Below, piece after piece: positions 17,136-25,921 of a stretch of 64,000 bases of DNA. The notes beneath the pieces are model-generated. The model ran no database searches. It was not told where the DNA came from and saw nothing but the letters and a program-made list of their open reading frames with translations. The DNA comes from Candidatus Methylophosphatis haderslevensis. GTDB taxonomy: Bacteria; Pseudomonadota; Gammaproteobacteria; Burkholderiales; Rhodocyclaceae. The stretch lies in the NCBI GenBank assembly GCA_016711925.1, contig JADJSA010000001.1, forward strand, positions 744,001-808,000, written 5' to 3'. The first letter of the stretch is position 1. The number at the start of each line of letters is the position of its first letter. Position numbers and translations under genes: made by a program.

Positions 17136-18284
17136 TCAGGAAAAGAGGCGCAGCGCGGTCGCGCTGCCGGCCGGCAGGCCTTGCTGCGTCATCTGCTGCT
17201 GGAATTGCTCGACAGTCTGGCGGATCTTGAGCAGCGCCGGTTCGCCCAGCCTGGCGCGGTTGTCATCGACGATCTCGCCGCCCAGCGACTCGGCCAGGCG
17301 CAGCGCGAGCGCGATCATGCGGTCGAAGGCGTGCACGCCTTCGGCGACCCGCGGCACGTCGACCGTCAGCGTCACGCCGTGGGTCTGCAGTCTGGGCATT
17401 TCCGTGGCGGCGAAAAGCGCGGCTTCGAGGTTGCCGACGGTAAACAGCGTGCGGCCCTCGCCGTCTTCAGCGTGAAACTGGCCGTCGCCGCGCAAGTGCA
17501 GCCCGGCGCTTTCGACGATGCCGGCCAGTGTGCTGCCGGCAAACGGCGCCTGCGCCGCCACCACATGGACCGCGATCTGCGCATCGACACCGGCGCAGAA
17601 CGCGTCTACCGCATTGGCATCGGCGAGCACGGTTTCGCGCTGCGGGTAATCGACCACCGCGAGAAAGCGATCGCCGAGCTTCTGCAGCCCCTCGAAGAAC
17701 GACACCATCTCGCCACCCGAAAGCGGACCGCGCCGGTCGGCGATCTGCAGCGCGCAGCAGAACTGCTGGAAGCGCCCGGCGCTGTGGGCATCGAGCTGAC
17801 GCCACTTGCCGCGCGCGGTATCGAGCGCGAACCAGCGGATCGGCTTGTCGATCAGCTCGAAGACGTGCCGCTGCGCCGACCACAACTCGCTCGCCGCCAC
17901 CGGCTCGGCGGCCTCGAAACGCACCACGCATTCGATGCGCGGATCGATCTCGGGCGGAGCCGGCGGAGCGGCGGCAACCCCGGCAACTGCGGCAGCCACA
18001 GCCGCCACAGCCGGCGGCGCCTCGGGCGCAGCCTGTTCCACCGGCGCAGCGCCGATCACCGGCTCGATGCGCTCGGCCGGCGCTTCTTCGGCTTGCTGTC
18101 GCGGCGGCGGCGCCGGGGCACGTTCGCCGGGCGGCTCGATCAGCACATCGGGATGATCCTGGCGGAACACCCGTTCGGCATGGGTTCGATGCTTGCGCTC
18201 CTGCCACTTGTTGTAGGCAAACACACCGGCCACGCCGGCGGCACCGAGCGCGATGAGGCTGAGTTGAAAGTCGCTGATAGGCAT
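17136..18284 (-). CDS. zipA: ZipA-like cell-division protein
   Basis: 382 residues with the ZipA layout. An N-terminal membrane helix (FQLSLIALGAAGVAGVFAYN) is followed by basic residues, then a long Pro/Ala/Glu-rich linker. The C-terminal domain of about 240 residues (FELIDKPIRWFALD, GGEMVSFFEGLQKLGDRFL, LTVDVPRVAEGVHAFDRMI, NRARLGEPALLKIRQTVEQF) corresponds to the FtsZ-binding domain. It anchors FtsZ to the inner membrane. Position between smc and ligA is the conserved proteobacterial order and supports the name even though ZipA sequences diverge strongly. The start at 18284 gives the usual short periplasmic end; a longer frame from 18311 would overlap smc. Confidence 0.82.
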   Translation of the reverse strand: MPISDFQLSLIALGAAGVAGVFAYNKWQERKHRTHAERVFRQDHPDVLIEPPGERAPAPPPRQQAEEAPAERIEPVIGAAPVEQAAPEAPPAVAAVAAAVAGVAAAPPAPPEIDPRIECVVRFEAAEPVAASELWSAQRHVFELIDKPIRWFALDTARGKWRQLDAHSAGRFQQFCCALQIADRRGPLSGGEMVSFFEGLQKLGDRFLAVVDYPQRETVLADANAVDAFCAGVDAQIAVHVVAAQAPFAGSTLAGIVESAGLHLRGDGQFHAEDGEGRTLFTVGNLEAALFAATEMPRLQTHGVTLTVDVPRVAEGVHAFDRMIALALRLAESLGGEIVDDNRARLGEPALLKIRQTVEQFQQQMTQQGLPAGSATALRLFS

Positions 18285-18300
18285 AGTCCCGGGGCGGCGC

Positions 18301-21300
18301 TCAGGCCGCAATTTCCTCGCGCATGCGCAGGGCTTCCTCGATATCCACCTCGACCACCCGCGAGCAGCCCTGCTCCTGCATGGTCACGCCGATCAGTTGC
18401 TCGGCCATTTCCATGGTGATCTTGTTGTGGCTGATGAAGATGAACTGGGTGTTCGCCGACATGCGCCTGACCATCCGGCAGAAGCGCTCGGCATTGCTGT
18501 CGTCCAGCGGCGCATCCACCTCGTCGAGCATGCAGAACGGCGCCGGATTCAACTGGAACATCGAGAACACCAGCGCGATCGCGGTGAGCGCCTTCTCGCC
18601 GCCCGACAACAGGTGGATCGAGGTGTTCTTCTTGCCCGGCGGATGGGCCATCACCTGGATGCCGGAATCGAGGATTTCGTCGCCGGTCAGCACCAGCCGG
18701 GCCTCGCCGCCGCCGAACAACTGCGGGAACAGTTCGCCGAACTGACGATTGACCGAATTGTAGGTTTCCTGCAACTGCTCGCGCGTCTCGCGATCAATGC
18801 GGCGGATCGCGTCTTCGAGCGTGGCGATCGCGGTGTTGAGATCCTCCGACTGCGCGTCGAGATAGCCCTTGCGCTCGGTCGATGTGGTCAGTTCGTCGAG
18901 CGCGGCGAGGTTGACCGGACCGAGTTCGGCGACCTCGCGATTGAGGCGGTTGATGTCGCGCGTGAGCGTCAGTTCCTTCACGTCCTTGAAGTCGCTTTCG
19001 AGCTTCAGCGCGACTGCCGCCTCATCCACTTCGGCTTCGACCAGCCTGGCGGCGAACTGCGCCTGGTTGAGCTGTGCGGCCTGTTCCTTGAGCCGCAGGT
19101 CCGACACCGCATCGCGCAGCGGGCCGAGCGCCTGCTCGGTCTGCGTGCGCACGGCTTCGAGTTCATGCATCGCCGCGGCGGCCCCTTCCAGCGCATCGCG
19201 GCGCGACGCGAGCAGGCCGTCGCGCGTGGCGCGCAATTCGAGTGCCGACTGCAGTTGCGCTGCCACGCTGGTTTCGTCGATGGTGGCGCGTTCGAGTTCG
19301 TCGGCCTCGCGCTCGTGCGCGATGCGCTCGAGCTGGCTCGCGGCCAGTTGCCGGGTACGCGCCAGATCGTCGAGCTTGGTCGCGCATTCGCGCTCGGAAA
19401 AGCCGGCTTCCTGCGCCTCGCGCGCCAGGCGCGTTTCCAGCGCACGCGCTTCGCGCAGGCGCTCATCGGCTTCGCGCTGCACCACGCTGGCCTGCTCGAG
19501 ACGCTGGCGCTGCGCCTCGGCCAGTTCCCGCGAGCGCGCGAGTTCGGCATCGGCCGTTTCGAGATGCGACGCTTCCTGGCGCTCGCTGGCGCCGATCTCG
19601 CCCAGATCGCGTTCGATCTGCGCGATGCGTTCGTCGTAGCGGCTGCGCGCCTGGGTGAGCTTCAACGCCTCGACCTGGTGTTCGTGCGCCTTCTGTTGCG
19701 CATCGTTCAGCTCGCGCCGCACCACGGCGGTACGCTCCTGCAGGCTGAGGATTTCCGCATCGGTCGCCTGCACCTGCTCGTGCGCATGTTCGGCTTCCCG
19801 CTGCAGGCTTTCCAGCCGCCCGGACAGTTCGTTGATTTCGCGCTGGCGCTCGATCACGCCGTGGGTTCGCGCATCGGGCGCGTAGAACACCAGCGACTGC
19901 GCATCGACCATGTGGCCGTCGCGATCGACGTACAGGCCGCCGGACGGCAGATCGCCGCGACGCGCGATGCTGGCGCGCAGATCGTCAACCGCGTAGACGC
20001 CGCGCAGCCAGGCCACCAGCACGCGCGACCACATCGGATCGCTGCAATGCAGCCGCGCGATCAGCGGCTCGCCATGGGCGGGCGCGGACAGCGAATCGGG
20101 CGCAAGCGCGCCATCGAGCACGAAGGCGGCGCCGGCCGGCGGCGGATCGCCCGCCAATTCGATCGCGCGCGCCGCGTCGCCGAGCGCCAGTGCGCCGAGC
20201 CGCTCGCGCAGCACGGCTTCGAGCGCGGTTTCCCAGCCGGCATCCACATCCACCACCCGCCACAGCGGCTCGGCCGTCGCCAACCCGTGGCGGCGCAGCC
20301 AGTTGCCGAGCTGGACGGATTCCTGCACCTTCTGCTGCAGTTGCTGCAGCGCGTCGTGCCGGGCGCGGGCTTCGGTCATCGCCTGCGCGGCCCGCCGCTC
20401 GGCCTCGAGCGCCGCGCGATGCGCCTGCTGGGCCTGCGGCAGGCGGTATTGCAGATCGGCGGTGCTGGCCTGCTTGTCGGCGACCGCGTCGTTGAGCGCG
20501 TCGATTTTCGCTTCGAGCTGGGCCAGCGCGCTGGTATCGGGCGCGGCCAGCGCGGCGCGATCTTCCTCGATGCGGCCGCGCCGCTGGGCCAGGGCCTCCA
20601 GGCTGCGCTGCGCGCTCTGGCGGTGCGCGTCTTCGACGCGAATCTGCTGCTCGGCCTGATTCAGGTCGCGCCGCACCGCGTTGACGGTCGCTTCGGCGTC
20701 GCGCAGCGCCTGTTCGGCGGCCGGCAGGCGCGCCTGCGCCTCCGAATGGCGGGCGCCGGCGGCCTCGACGCGCAAACGCGCGTTCTCGGCCAGTTCCTCC
20801 CAGCGGGTCTGGTCGCGGATTGCGGCCTCGCGCTGCCCGGTCCAGTTTTTCTCGTCGCCATCGAGCTGCGCGAGCCGGGCTTCCAGCCGGGCGCGCGATT
20901 CGCGCTGGTGCGCCAGTTCGCTCTCGCAACGCGCGACCTCGGCGTTGGCGGCGAACATCTCGTTTTGCGCCAGATGCACGGCATCGGAGGCGGCAAAGTG
21001 ATCGGCGCGCGCCTGCTCCAGCCGCGCTTCGGTATCGCGCAGGCGCGCGGTTTCGGCTTCGATCTGGTTGACTGCATCGGTCACCGCCTGCGCCAGCCGC
21101 TCCTGCTCGGCCGCGGCCTCGTTGCGTTTGATCAGCCACAGCACATGCTGCTTGACGGTGAGTTCGCCGAACAGCGCGCGGTAGCGCTGCGCCACCTCGG
21201 CCTGCGCCTGCAGGCGCTCGATCTGGGCGCCGAGTTCGTTGCGGATGTCTTCGACCCGCGACAGATTGTCGCGCGCATCGGAAAGGCGGTTCTCGGTCTC

Positions 21301-21834
21301 GCGCCGGCGGTCCTTGTACTTGGTGACGCCGGCCGCCTCTTCCAGGAACATGCGCAGTTCTTCGGGCTTGGCCTCGATGATGCGCGAGATCATGCCCTGC
21401 TCGATGATCGCGTAGGCGCGCGGTCCCAGGCCGGTGCCGAGGAACAGGTCGATCACATCGCGCCGGCGCACGTGCAGGTTGTTGATGTAGTAACTCGATT
21501 CGCCGCTACGGTCGAGCACCCGCTTGACCGAGATTTCGGCGTACTGCGACCACTGACCGGCGGCCCGGCCGAGCGCGTTGTCGAACACCATTTCGACGCT
21601 GGCCCGGCCGACCGGCTTGCGCGTGCCCGAGCCGTTGAAGATCACGTCCTGCATCGATTCGCCGCGCAGCGCGCCAGCCTTGGATTCGCCGAGCACCCAG
21701 CGCACCGCGTCGATCACGTTCGACTTGCCGCAGCCGTTGGGGCCGACCACGCCGACCAGCTGACCGGGCATATGCACGGAAGTCGGATCGACAAAGGTCT
21801 TGAACCCGGCGAGCTTTAACTTGGTCAGGCGCAC
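18301..21834 (-). CDS. smc: Chromosome segregation ATPase SMC
   Basis: 1177 residues, full-length SMC. The Walker A GPNGCGKSNVIDAVRW is near residue 32. Two very long coiled coils, rich in Glu/Arg/Ala, flank a hinge (around residues 500–650, with ALAHGEPLIARL-like beta segments). The C-terminal signature LLSGGEKALTAIALVFSMFQ and Walker B PAPFCMLDEVDAPLDD complete the ATPase head. It dimerises at the hinge and works with ScpA/ScpB in chromosome organisation. First gene of smc-zipA-ligA-galU-hpt on the minus strand; divergent from queF. Its high-GC codons leave long open frames on the opposite strand, which I do not treat as genes. Confidence 0.96.
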   Translation of the reverse strand: MRLTKLKLAGFKTFVDPTSVHMPGQLVGVVGPNGCGKSNVIDAVRWVLGESKAGALRGESMQDVIFNGSGTRKPVGRASVEMVFDNALGRAAGQWSQYAEISVKRVLDRSGESSYYINNLHVRRRDVIDLFLGTGLGPRAYAIIEQGMISRIIEAKPEELRMFLEEAAGVTKYKDRRRETENRLSDARDNLSRVEDIRNELGAQIERLQAQAEVAQRYRALFGELTVKQHVLWLIKRNEAAAEQERLAQAVTDAVNQIEAETARLRDTEARLEQARADHFAASDAVHLAQNEMFAANAEVARCESELAHQRESRARLEARLAQLDGDEKNWTGQREAAIRDQTRWEELAENARLRVEAAGARHSEAQARLPAAEQALRDAEATVNAVRRDLNQAEQQIRVEDAHRQSAQRSLEALAQRRGRIEEDRAALAAPDTSALAQLEAKIDALNDAVADKQASTADLQYRLPQAQQAHRAALEAERRAAQAMTEARARHDALQQLQQKVQESVQLGNWLRRHGLATAEPLWRVVDVDAGWETALEAVLRERLGALALGDAARAIELAGDPPPAGAAFVLDGALAPDSLSAPAHGEPLIARLHCSDPMWSRVLVAWLRGVYAVDDLRASIARRGDLPSGGLYVDRDGHMVDAQSLVFYAPDARTHGVIERQREINELSGRLESLQREAEHAHEQVQATDAEILSLQERTAVVRRELNDAQQKAHEHQVEALKLTQARSRYDERIAQIERDLGEIGASERQEASHLETADAELARSRELAEAQRQRLEQASVVQREADERLREARALETRLAREAQEAGFSERECATKLDDLARTRQLAASQLERIAHEREADELERATIDETSVAAQLQSALELRATRDGLLASRRDALEGAAAAMHELEAVRTQTEQALGPLRDAVSDLRLKEQAAQLNQAQFAARLVEAEVDEAAVALKLESDFKDVKELTLTRDINRLNREVAELGPVNLAALDELTTSTERKGYLDAQSEDLNTAIATLEDAIRRIDRETREQLQETYNSVNRQFGELFPQLFGGGEARLVLTGDEILDSGIQVMAHPPGKKNTSIHLLSGGEKALTAIALVFSMFQLNPAPFCMLDEVDAPLDDSNAERFCRMVRRMSANTQFIFISHNKITMEMAEQLIGVTMQEQGCSRVVEVDIEEALRMREEIAA

Positions 21835-21925
21835 GTTATTGTAGTTGAATCATGGGGTTGCGTGGCACCCGCGGGTGCGGGCGCCGATGCGGCGGCGGTC
21901 GCCGATGGGCCGCTTGCTGGGGCCG

Positions 21926-21931
21926 TATAAT
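21926..21931 (+). promoter_or_regulatory. Possible -10 box of queF
   Basis: TATAAT, 64 bases upstream of the queF start codon, in the short divergent region between smc and queF. No good -35 lies 16–18 bases before it. Confidence 0.35.
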
Positions 21932-21994
21932 ACCACTTTGTCGCTTCGACCCTCCCCGATCAGACCCGCGCGGCATTGCGCCGCGACCGCCCCG

Positions 21995-22414
21995 ATGACC
22001 ACCAAAGCGACCCGGAAACTCGCCACCTTCGCCAATCCACAACCGGCGCGCGATTACCGCATTCACCTGCAGATCCCGGAATTCACCTGCCTGTGCCCGC
22101 TCACCGGCCAGCCCGATTTCGCCACCCTTGTACTCGACTACATCCCCGACCAGACCTGCCTCGAACTCAAGGCCCTGAAACTCTACATCTGGTCGTACCG
22201 CAACGAGGGCGCCTTCCACGAGGCGGTGACCAACCGCATCCTCGACGATCTGGTCGCCGCCGCCAGACCGCGCTTCATGCGCCTGACCGCCAAGTGGTAC
22301 GTGCGCGGCGGCATCTTCACCAACGTCGTCGTCGAGCAGCGCAAGAAAGGCTGGAAACCGGCGCCGCGCGTCGATCTCGACGAGTTTCCGAGGGAATCGA
22401 ACACGCGGGGTTGA
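21995..22414 (+). CDS. queF: NADPH-dependent preQ0 reductase QueF
   Basis: 139 residues, the short (YkvM/type I) form. It reduces 7-cyano-7-deazaguanine to preQ1 for queuosine in tRNA. The active-site block FTCLCPLTGQPDF contains the nucleophilic Cys and, seven residues later, the catalytic Asp. LELKALKLYIWSYRNEG is the substrate/NADPH-binding motif of the family, and the C-terminus VVVEQRKKGWKPAPRVD is typical. The ATG at 21995 is chosen because upstream in-frame residues are unlike the family. The final 49 codons lie within a 295-base segment repeated at the right end of the accessory region (63617–63911). Confidence 0.94.
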   Translation: MTTKATRKLATFANPQPARDYRIHLQIPEFTCLCPLTGQPDFATLVLDYIPDQTCLELKALKLYIWSYRNEGAFHEAVTNRILDDLVAAARPRFMRLTAKWYVRGGIFTNVVVEQRKKGWKPAPRVDLDEFPRESNTRG

Positions 22415-22562
22415 TCTGCGACATCAGACACGCCTGCAAGGCGCGCCCTGCGGTCTTCTCCGGCACACCATCCCGAAACACCGCATGAACAGGCGCTTTG
22501 CGGGGTGGCACCCGCAAGATCGCCATTCGGCGCGGCTTCCAGGCCATCTGTGCCGCGAGGCG
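22268..22562 (+). repeat. Direct repeat, left copy (queF 3' end plus downstream)
   Basis: 295 bases from CCGCGCTTCATG to CCGCGAGGCG that reappear in the same orientation at 63617–63911 with the same length and about a dozen mismatches by eye. The segment holds the last 49 codons of queF and about 148 bases beyond. Weaker similarity continues past 22562 and resumes across the IS1380-type insertion (GCGCCAATGAATGGC here, GCGCCAACGAATGGC at the right copy). The two copies bracket the T6SS region. Confidence 0.88.
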
Positions 22563-22613
22563 GCAGAACGTGAGCAATCGTGTCTGCCGGGCAATCGCAT
22601 CTGCGCCAATGAA

Positions 22614-23958
22614 CCTAAAAACCTCAGTTAGCCGATTCCGTTTGCATGATTTTCGAGAAGCCGCTGGGCGCGAGGCGGTCCGACCCCGGCGAGCAGGCAT
22701 TTGAGATGCTCGCAGACGAGGTTCCAGACGGTGGTTGGATGCAACTGCTCCGCAGCACGAGCCACCCAGCCCTGAAGCATGGCGGAAACACGCATCAGCG
22801 CTGCCCGCGCCTTCTCGAAATGCGCGTGCAAACCGGTCAGTGTGATCGTCGTCTGCCCGCCATGTTCGGTCCGGCGCCCCACCGAGGACATCAGCCACGG
22901 CCGACTGGTGATGGCCTCGCGGCGGGCTTGGGGATTGGCCAAGCGAACGAACAGGCTCCACCAGTTGTAGATCAGCGCCACGGCCCGGGCGGCCAACTGG
23001 CAGCGATGCAGGTCGTGCGTGGTAAAGCCACCCCAGCCCCACTGGTTCTTGAGTTCGTCGAAGGCGTTCTCGGCATCCGCCCGATCCCGGTAGAGCTGAC
23101 CCAGACTGACAATCTCGTAGTCGGTGTTGGTCACCAGCACCGCGTACTCATAGCCCGTGATGCCCTTGCCTGCCTTGCGGTCGGCTTGCACGAAGGCCAG
23201 CAACTGCTGACCGTCATCCTCACCGGCCACCACGATCTCGCCCGTCAGCGGCCGGCGCAGCACGACGACGCGACGATTCTTCTCCCAGCCCTTGAGTGCA
23301 AGCGCCCCATCCTTGCCCTCCCAACCCTGGCCGGCATCCGTCCAGCCCGATTGACGGAACATACTGACAATGTGACGCTTGACGTTCTGCTTGATCGTGC
23401 TGTCGATGTCCAGAATCCAGGCGGCGTTGAGCAGCGCGCTGACACTGTCCGACAAATGCCCGTCCAGCCAGGCGCACCCCGGGCCTTGCGGGATGCGCTT
23501 CAGGGCATTGCGCAAAGCGTCTTCGGAGATGACTTTGTCCATGCCCAAGAGCCCCGGATTGACCCCGTCGCAGCGGATCCCGGTCACGTGGGCGTAGCGT
23601 CGGTGGCCCGACAACACCGAGAGCAGCCAAGTGCCCAGCACCTCCGCCTTCGAGGGCGCATTGGGACTGGCGTAGCTCAGCGGGGCGCTTTCCAGCCAAC
23701 GACGCCACAGTCCAGTCAGGTTGAGAAACTCGATGAAGTAGGCCAATTGTCCCATCGGCGTGGCCGCGCTTTCCGACTCCCATCGCACCTGCACCCGACC
23801 TGCCATCGTCTGCACCCCCGCGCACGACAACAGCATTTCTTCGCGCTTAGCCAGCTTCAGCTTCGATTCACCCATCGGGTGACTCCTCAATTTCGCCCCA
23901 AACCCATAGTTTGCCGACCTTTACACGGTTTGGCATACCGGCAACTCAGGTTCTTAGG
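22614..23958 (-). mobile_element. IS1380-type insertion sequence
   Basis: Ends match as inverted repeats: CCTAAAAACCTCAGTTAGCC at the left and, reading inward from the right, CCTAAGAACCTGAGTTGCC. The flanks carry a perfect 5-bp target duplication ATGAA (22609–22613 and 23959–23963), so both ends are intact. It is inserted inside the tail of the left queF repeat. The single transposase gene carries an apparent internal deletion, so the copy is probably not autonomous. Confidence 0.8.
22628..23890 (-). pseudogene. IS1380-family transposase with internal deletion
   Basis: 420-codon open frame. Family-like parts are LAYFIEFLNLTGLWRRWLE, SVLSGHRRYAHVTGIRCDG, LDIDSTIK, DAGQGWEGKDGALALKGW and YRDRADAENAFDELKNQWGWGGF. 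In intact relatives, as I remember them, about 90 residues (a GHQEGA/PGKP/GDIGYG-type region) lie between the LDIDSTIK strand and the KxxI...WxDAGQGW segment. Here LDIDSTIK is joined directly to QNVKRHIVSMFRQSGWTDAG. That in-frame loss would remove the second catalytic acidic residue. The reading frame itself is uninterrupted. The probable start is at 23875 (second Met, MGESKLKLAKREE). Confidence 0.65.
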
Positions 23959-23963
23959 ATGAA

Positions 23964-24286
23964 TGGCTTTTCGCGACCCATTCCGGTCGCACTAACCTTC
24001 AAAAGGCCGTCGCTAAGCTTGTAATAGCAACGGGCCTACGCGGCTTTTAGCGCATACCGGACCCACTGACAGCTTCGCGTAGTTGCCAATCTGCCTGTGC
24101 CGCCGTCCTTAGTGGGGCGTTATCGCCGAGACAAACACCGTCGTTCCCGACAACGCTCAGGTCTCAAAGGTGGGCACAGCCGGGCGACGACATTTATCGG
24201 CAAGCGTGCGAACGGAATGGCCTTCAAGTACCGGCTGCACGATCAAGGGCTTCGAGGGCCAATGCGCCGTCGGCCGCGAATCAGGC
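23964..24286. other. Non-coding stretch between two IS elements
   Basis: 323 bases with no credible coding region. The first 20 or so bases still resemble the end of the right queF-repeat copy. The remainder shows no recognised structure and is probably accessory DNA that was split from the T6SS promoter region by the IS3-type insertion. Confidence 0.4.
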
Positions 24287-24401
24287 TGAACCGGTCCCCA
24301 TTCGGCGGACGCCACGAAGCGAGAAGCGTTATCCACGGCCGGCCGGTTCGGTCGCTTGCGACGAACCGGAAACCGGCCGGCGGTGGATAACGCGTGGTTG
24401 C

Positions 24402-25296
24402 TCACGGCGATACTCTTTGGCCGAGTGAGATTGCGCTGGCATGCCAGCGCCGCTCGAATTCAGCCGGTGAGACGTTTCCCAACGACGAGTGTCTGCGCAG
24501 CGTATTGTAGTAGCCGATGTACTCGACGATCGCCTGCTGGGCCTCGGCGCGGGTCGGAAATGCTCCCCATGGACGCATTCGACCTTCAGCGTACCATTGG
24601 CCGACTCCATCGGTGCATTGTCCCAGCAGTCGCCCTTGCGGCTCATGGAGACCGTGATGCCGCGCGCCTCGAGCACCTTGCGGTAGTGGCGGGCGGCATA
24701 TTGCGAACCGCGATCCGAGTGATGCATCAGGCCGGGCTGCGGATCGCGCCACCCCAGTGCCACCCACAAGGCTGCCGCGGTCAGTTCCTGGGGCATCGTA
24801 TCGCTCATCGCCCAGCCAACGATCTTGCGGCCAAACAGGTCCAGCACCAAGGCCAGGTACAACCAGCCCTCATCGGTCGGGACATAGGTCAGGTCGGCCA
24901 GCCATTTCTGATTCGGCGCAGTGGCCGCAAAATCGCGTCCAAGCACATTCGGCGCCACCGGGTGAGCGTGCTTCGAGTCGGTGGTCACCACGCGAAACCG
25001 ACGACGCTTGCGACTGGCAAGATCATGCGTTCGCATGATCCGTCCAATGCGCTTGTGATTGACCGGCCGGCCGGCTCTTCGACCAGTTCCGTGGTCATGC
25101 GCCGACGACCGTATCGGCCTCGATGCTTGAGCTGTGCGCGGCGAATCCGGGTCACGATCTGCGCCTCCTCGAGCGCGCGTGCCGATGGCCCGCGCCGGCG
25201 CGCATCGTGCAAGCCGCTGCGTGAGACCGACAGCAGATCGCACATCATCGTGACCGAATAGGAGTCGATATTCGCTTCTATCCAGGCGTACCTCAC
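24402..25296 (-). pseudogene. IS3-family transposase OrfB, two frameshifts
   Basis: The DDE integrase-core protein is spread over three frames. Part 1 (25296 to about 25075) has MCDLLSVSRSGLHDARRR and HRGRYGRRRMTTELVEE. Part 2 (about 25070 to 24565) has NHKRIGRIMRTHDL, WLADLTYVPTDEGWLYLA with the first Asp, HHSDRGSQYA with the second, and DNAPMESANGTLK with the Glu. Part 3 ends with AIVEYIGYYNTLRRHSSLG. Each junction looks like a single-base indel. The start is a GTG at 25296 overlapping the orfA stop, as usual for IS3 elements that make the OrfAB fusion by -1 frameshifting. Confidence 0.85.
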
Positions 25297-25595
25297 ATCG
25301 ACTCCTTGGCAAAAGTACGCCGCCGCTTTTTTAGTATCTCCTTTTCCAGGCGCAGCCTGGCATTCTCTTGCCGCAATCGGCCCACCTCCGCTTCCAGCTC
25401 CGTCACCGGCCGAACCTGCTCCCGCTTCACGAGCACCTGGCCTTTGCGCGCACGCCCCACCCAGTTCGCAAGCGTCTTTGGCGACATCTCCAGCGAACGG
25501 GCCACCGCCGGCACGCTGCGACCACCGTCCATCACCTGCTTGACCGCCGCCGCCCGAAATTCAGGCGTGTATTTCCGATCCGATCCTGTCTTCAT
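25293..25595 (-). CDS. IS3-family transposase OrfA (HTH protein)
   Basis: 100 residues. N-terminal helix-turn-helix: YTPEFRAAAVKQVMDGGRSVPAVARSLEMSPKTLANWV. It is followed by a leucine-zipper-like coiled coil (VTELEAEVGRLRQENARLRLEKEILKKR), the standard OrfA pattern that binds the terminal repeats. It overlaps orfB by a few bases. Confidence 0.92.
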   Translation of the reverse strand: MKTGSDRKYTPEFRAAAVKQVMDGGRSVPAVARSLEMSPKTLANWVGRARKGQVLVKREQVRPVTELEAEVGRLRQENARLRLEKEILKKRRRTFAKESM

Positions 25596-25799
25596 TTCCT
25601 ACCTCCACAAGGTCAAATTACCATGCCTCGTGGCGTCCGTTTTTTGGGGACCAGATCAGGCTGCGACGGATGTTGACTTGCGCCCGCGCAAAACCGTGGA
25701 AGCGGCAAGCTTCGTCGCATACCTCTTGAACAGCCAAACGCCAGGGATCTGGGCTCTAACCCATTGATGCCAGACGTGTCTCGGACTGCCAATGCGAAA

Positions 25800-25814
25800 T
25801 GGCATGGCGCTTGC
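25800..25814 (+). promoter_or_regulatory. Sigma-54 (-24/-12) promoter upstream of tagH
   Basis: TGGCAT-GGCGC-TTGC fits the sigma-54 consensus TGGCAC-N5-TTGC with GG and GC exactly 10 bases apart. It lies about 107 bases before the tagH start, in the 263-base leader between the IS3 element and the first T6SS block. A nearly identical sequence precedes tssA, and a sigma-54 activator is encoded at 58718–60160. Confidence 0.75.
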
Positions 25815-25921
25815 GATTGGGTCCATGCGCACGGCACGCGCCGTGAGCCGGCGACAGGTCGCTGAACTGACCACGGCGCAAGCCGTAACGCATGAAGCCC
25901 CGGATAGATGAGGACAGAACT

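Larger units (their letters stand above)
24287..25658 (-). mobile_element. IS3-family insertion sequence
   Basis: Two overlapping frames (orfA, orfB) lie between terminal repeats: TGAACCGGTCCCCATTCGGC at the left and TGATCTGGTCCCCAAAAAAC read inward from the right, both continuing into CGGACGCCACGA. A 3-bp direct repeat GGC (24284–24286 and 25659–25661) fits IS3-family target duplication. orfB carries two frameshifts, so this copy is likely inactive. An 80-bp deletion derivative of the same element lies at 60481–60560. Confidence 0.85.

Noticed and set aside
18397..21819. A 1140-codon open frame antisense to smc
   Set aside because: Explained by the high-GC codon use of smc; His/Arg/Leu-rich composition and no family resemblance. 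Similar antisense frames face ligA, moeA, the helicase and tssM.
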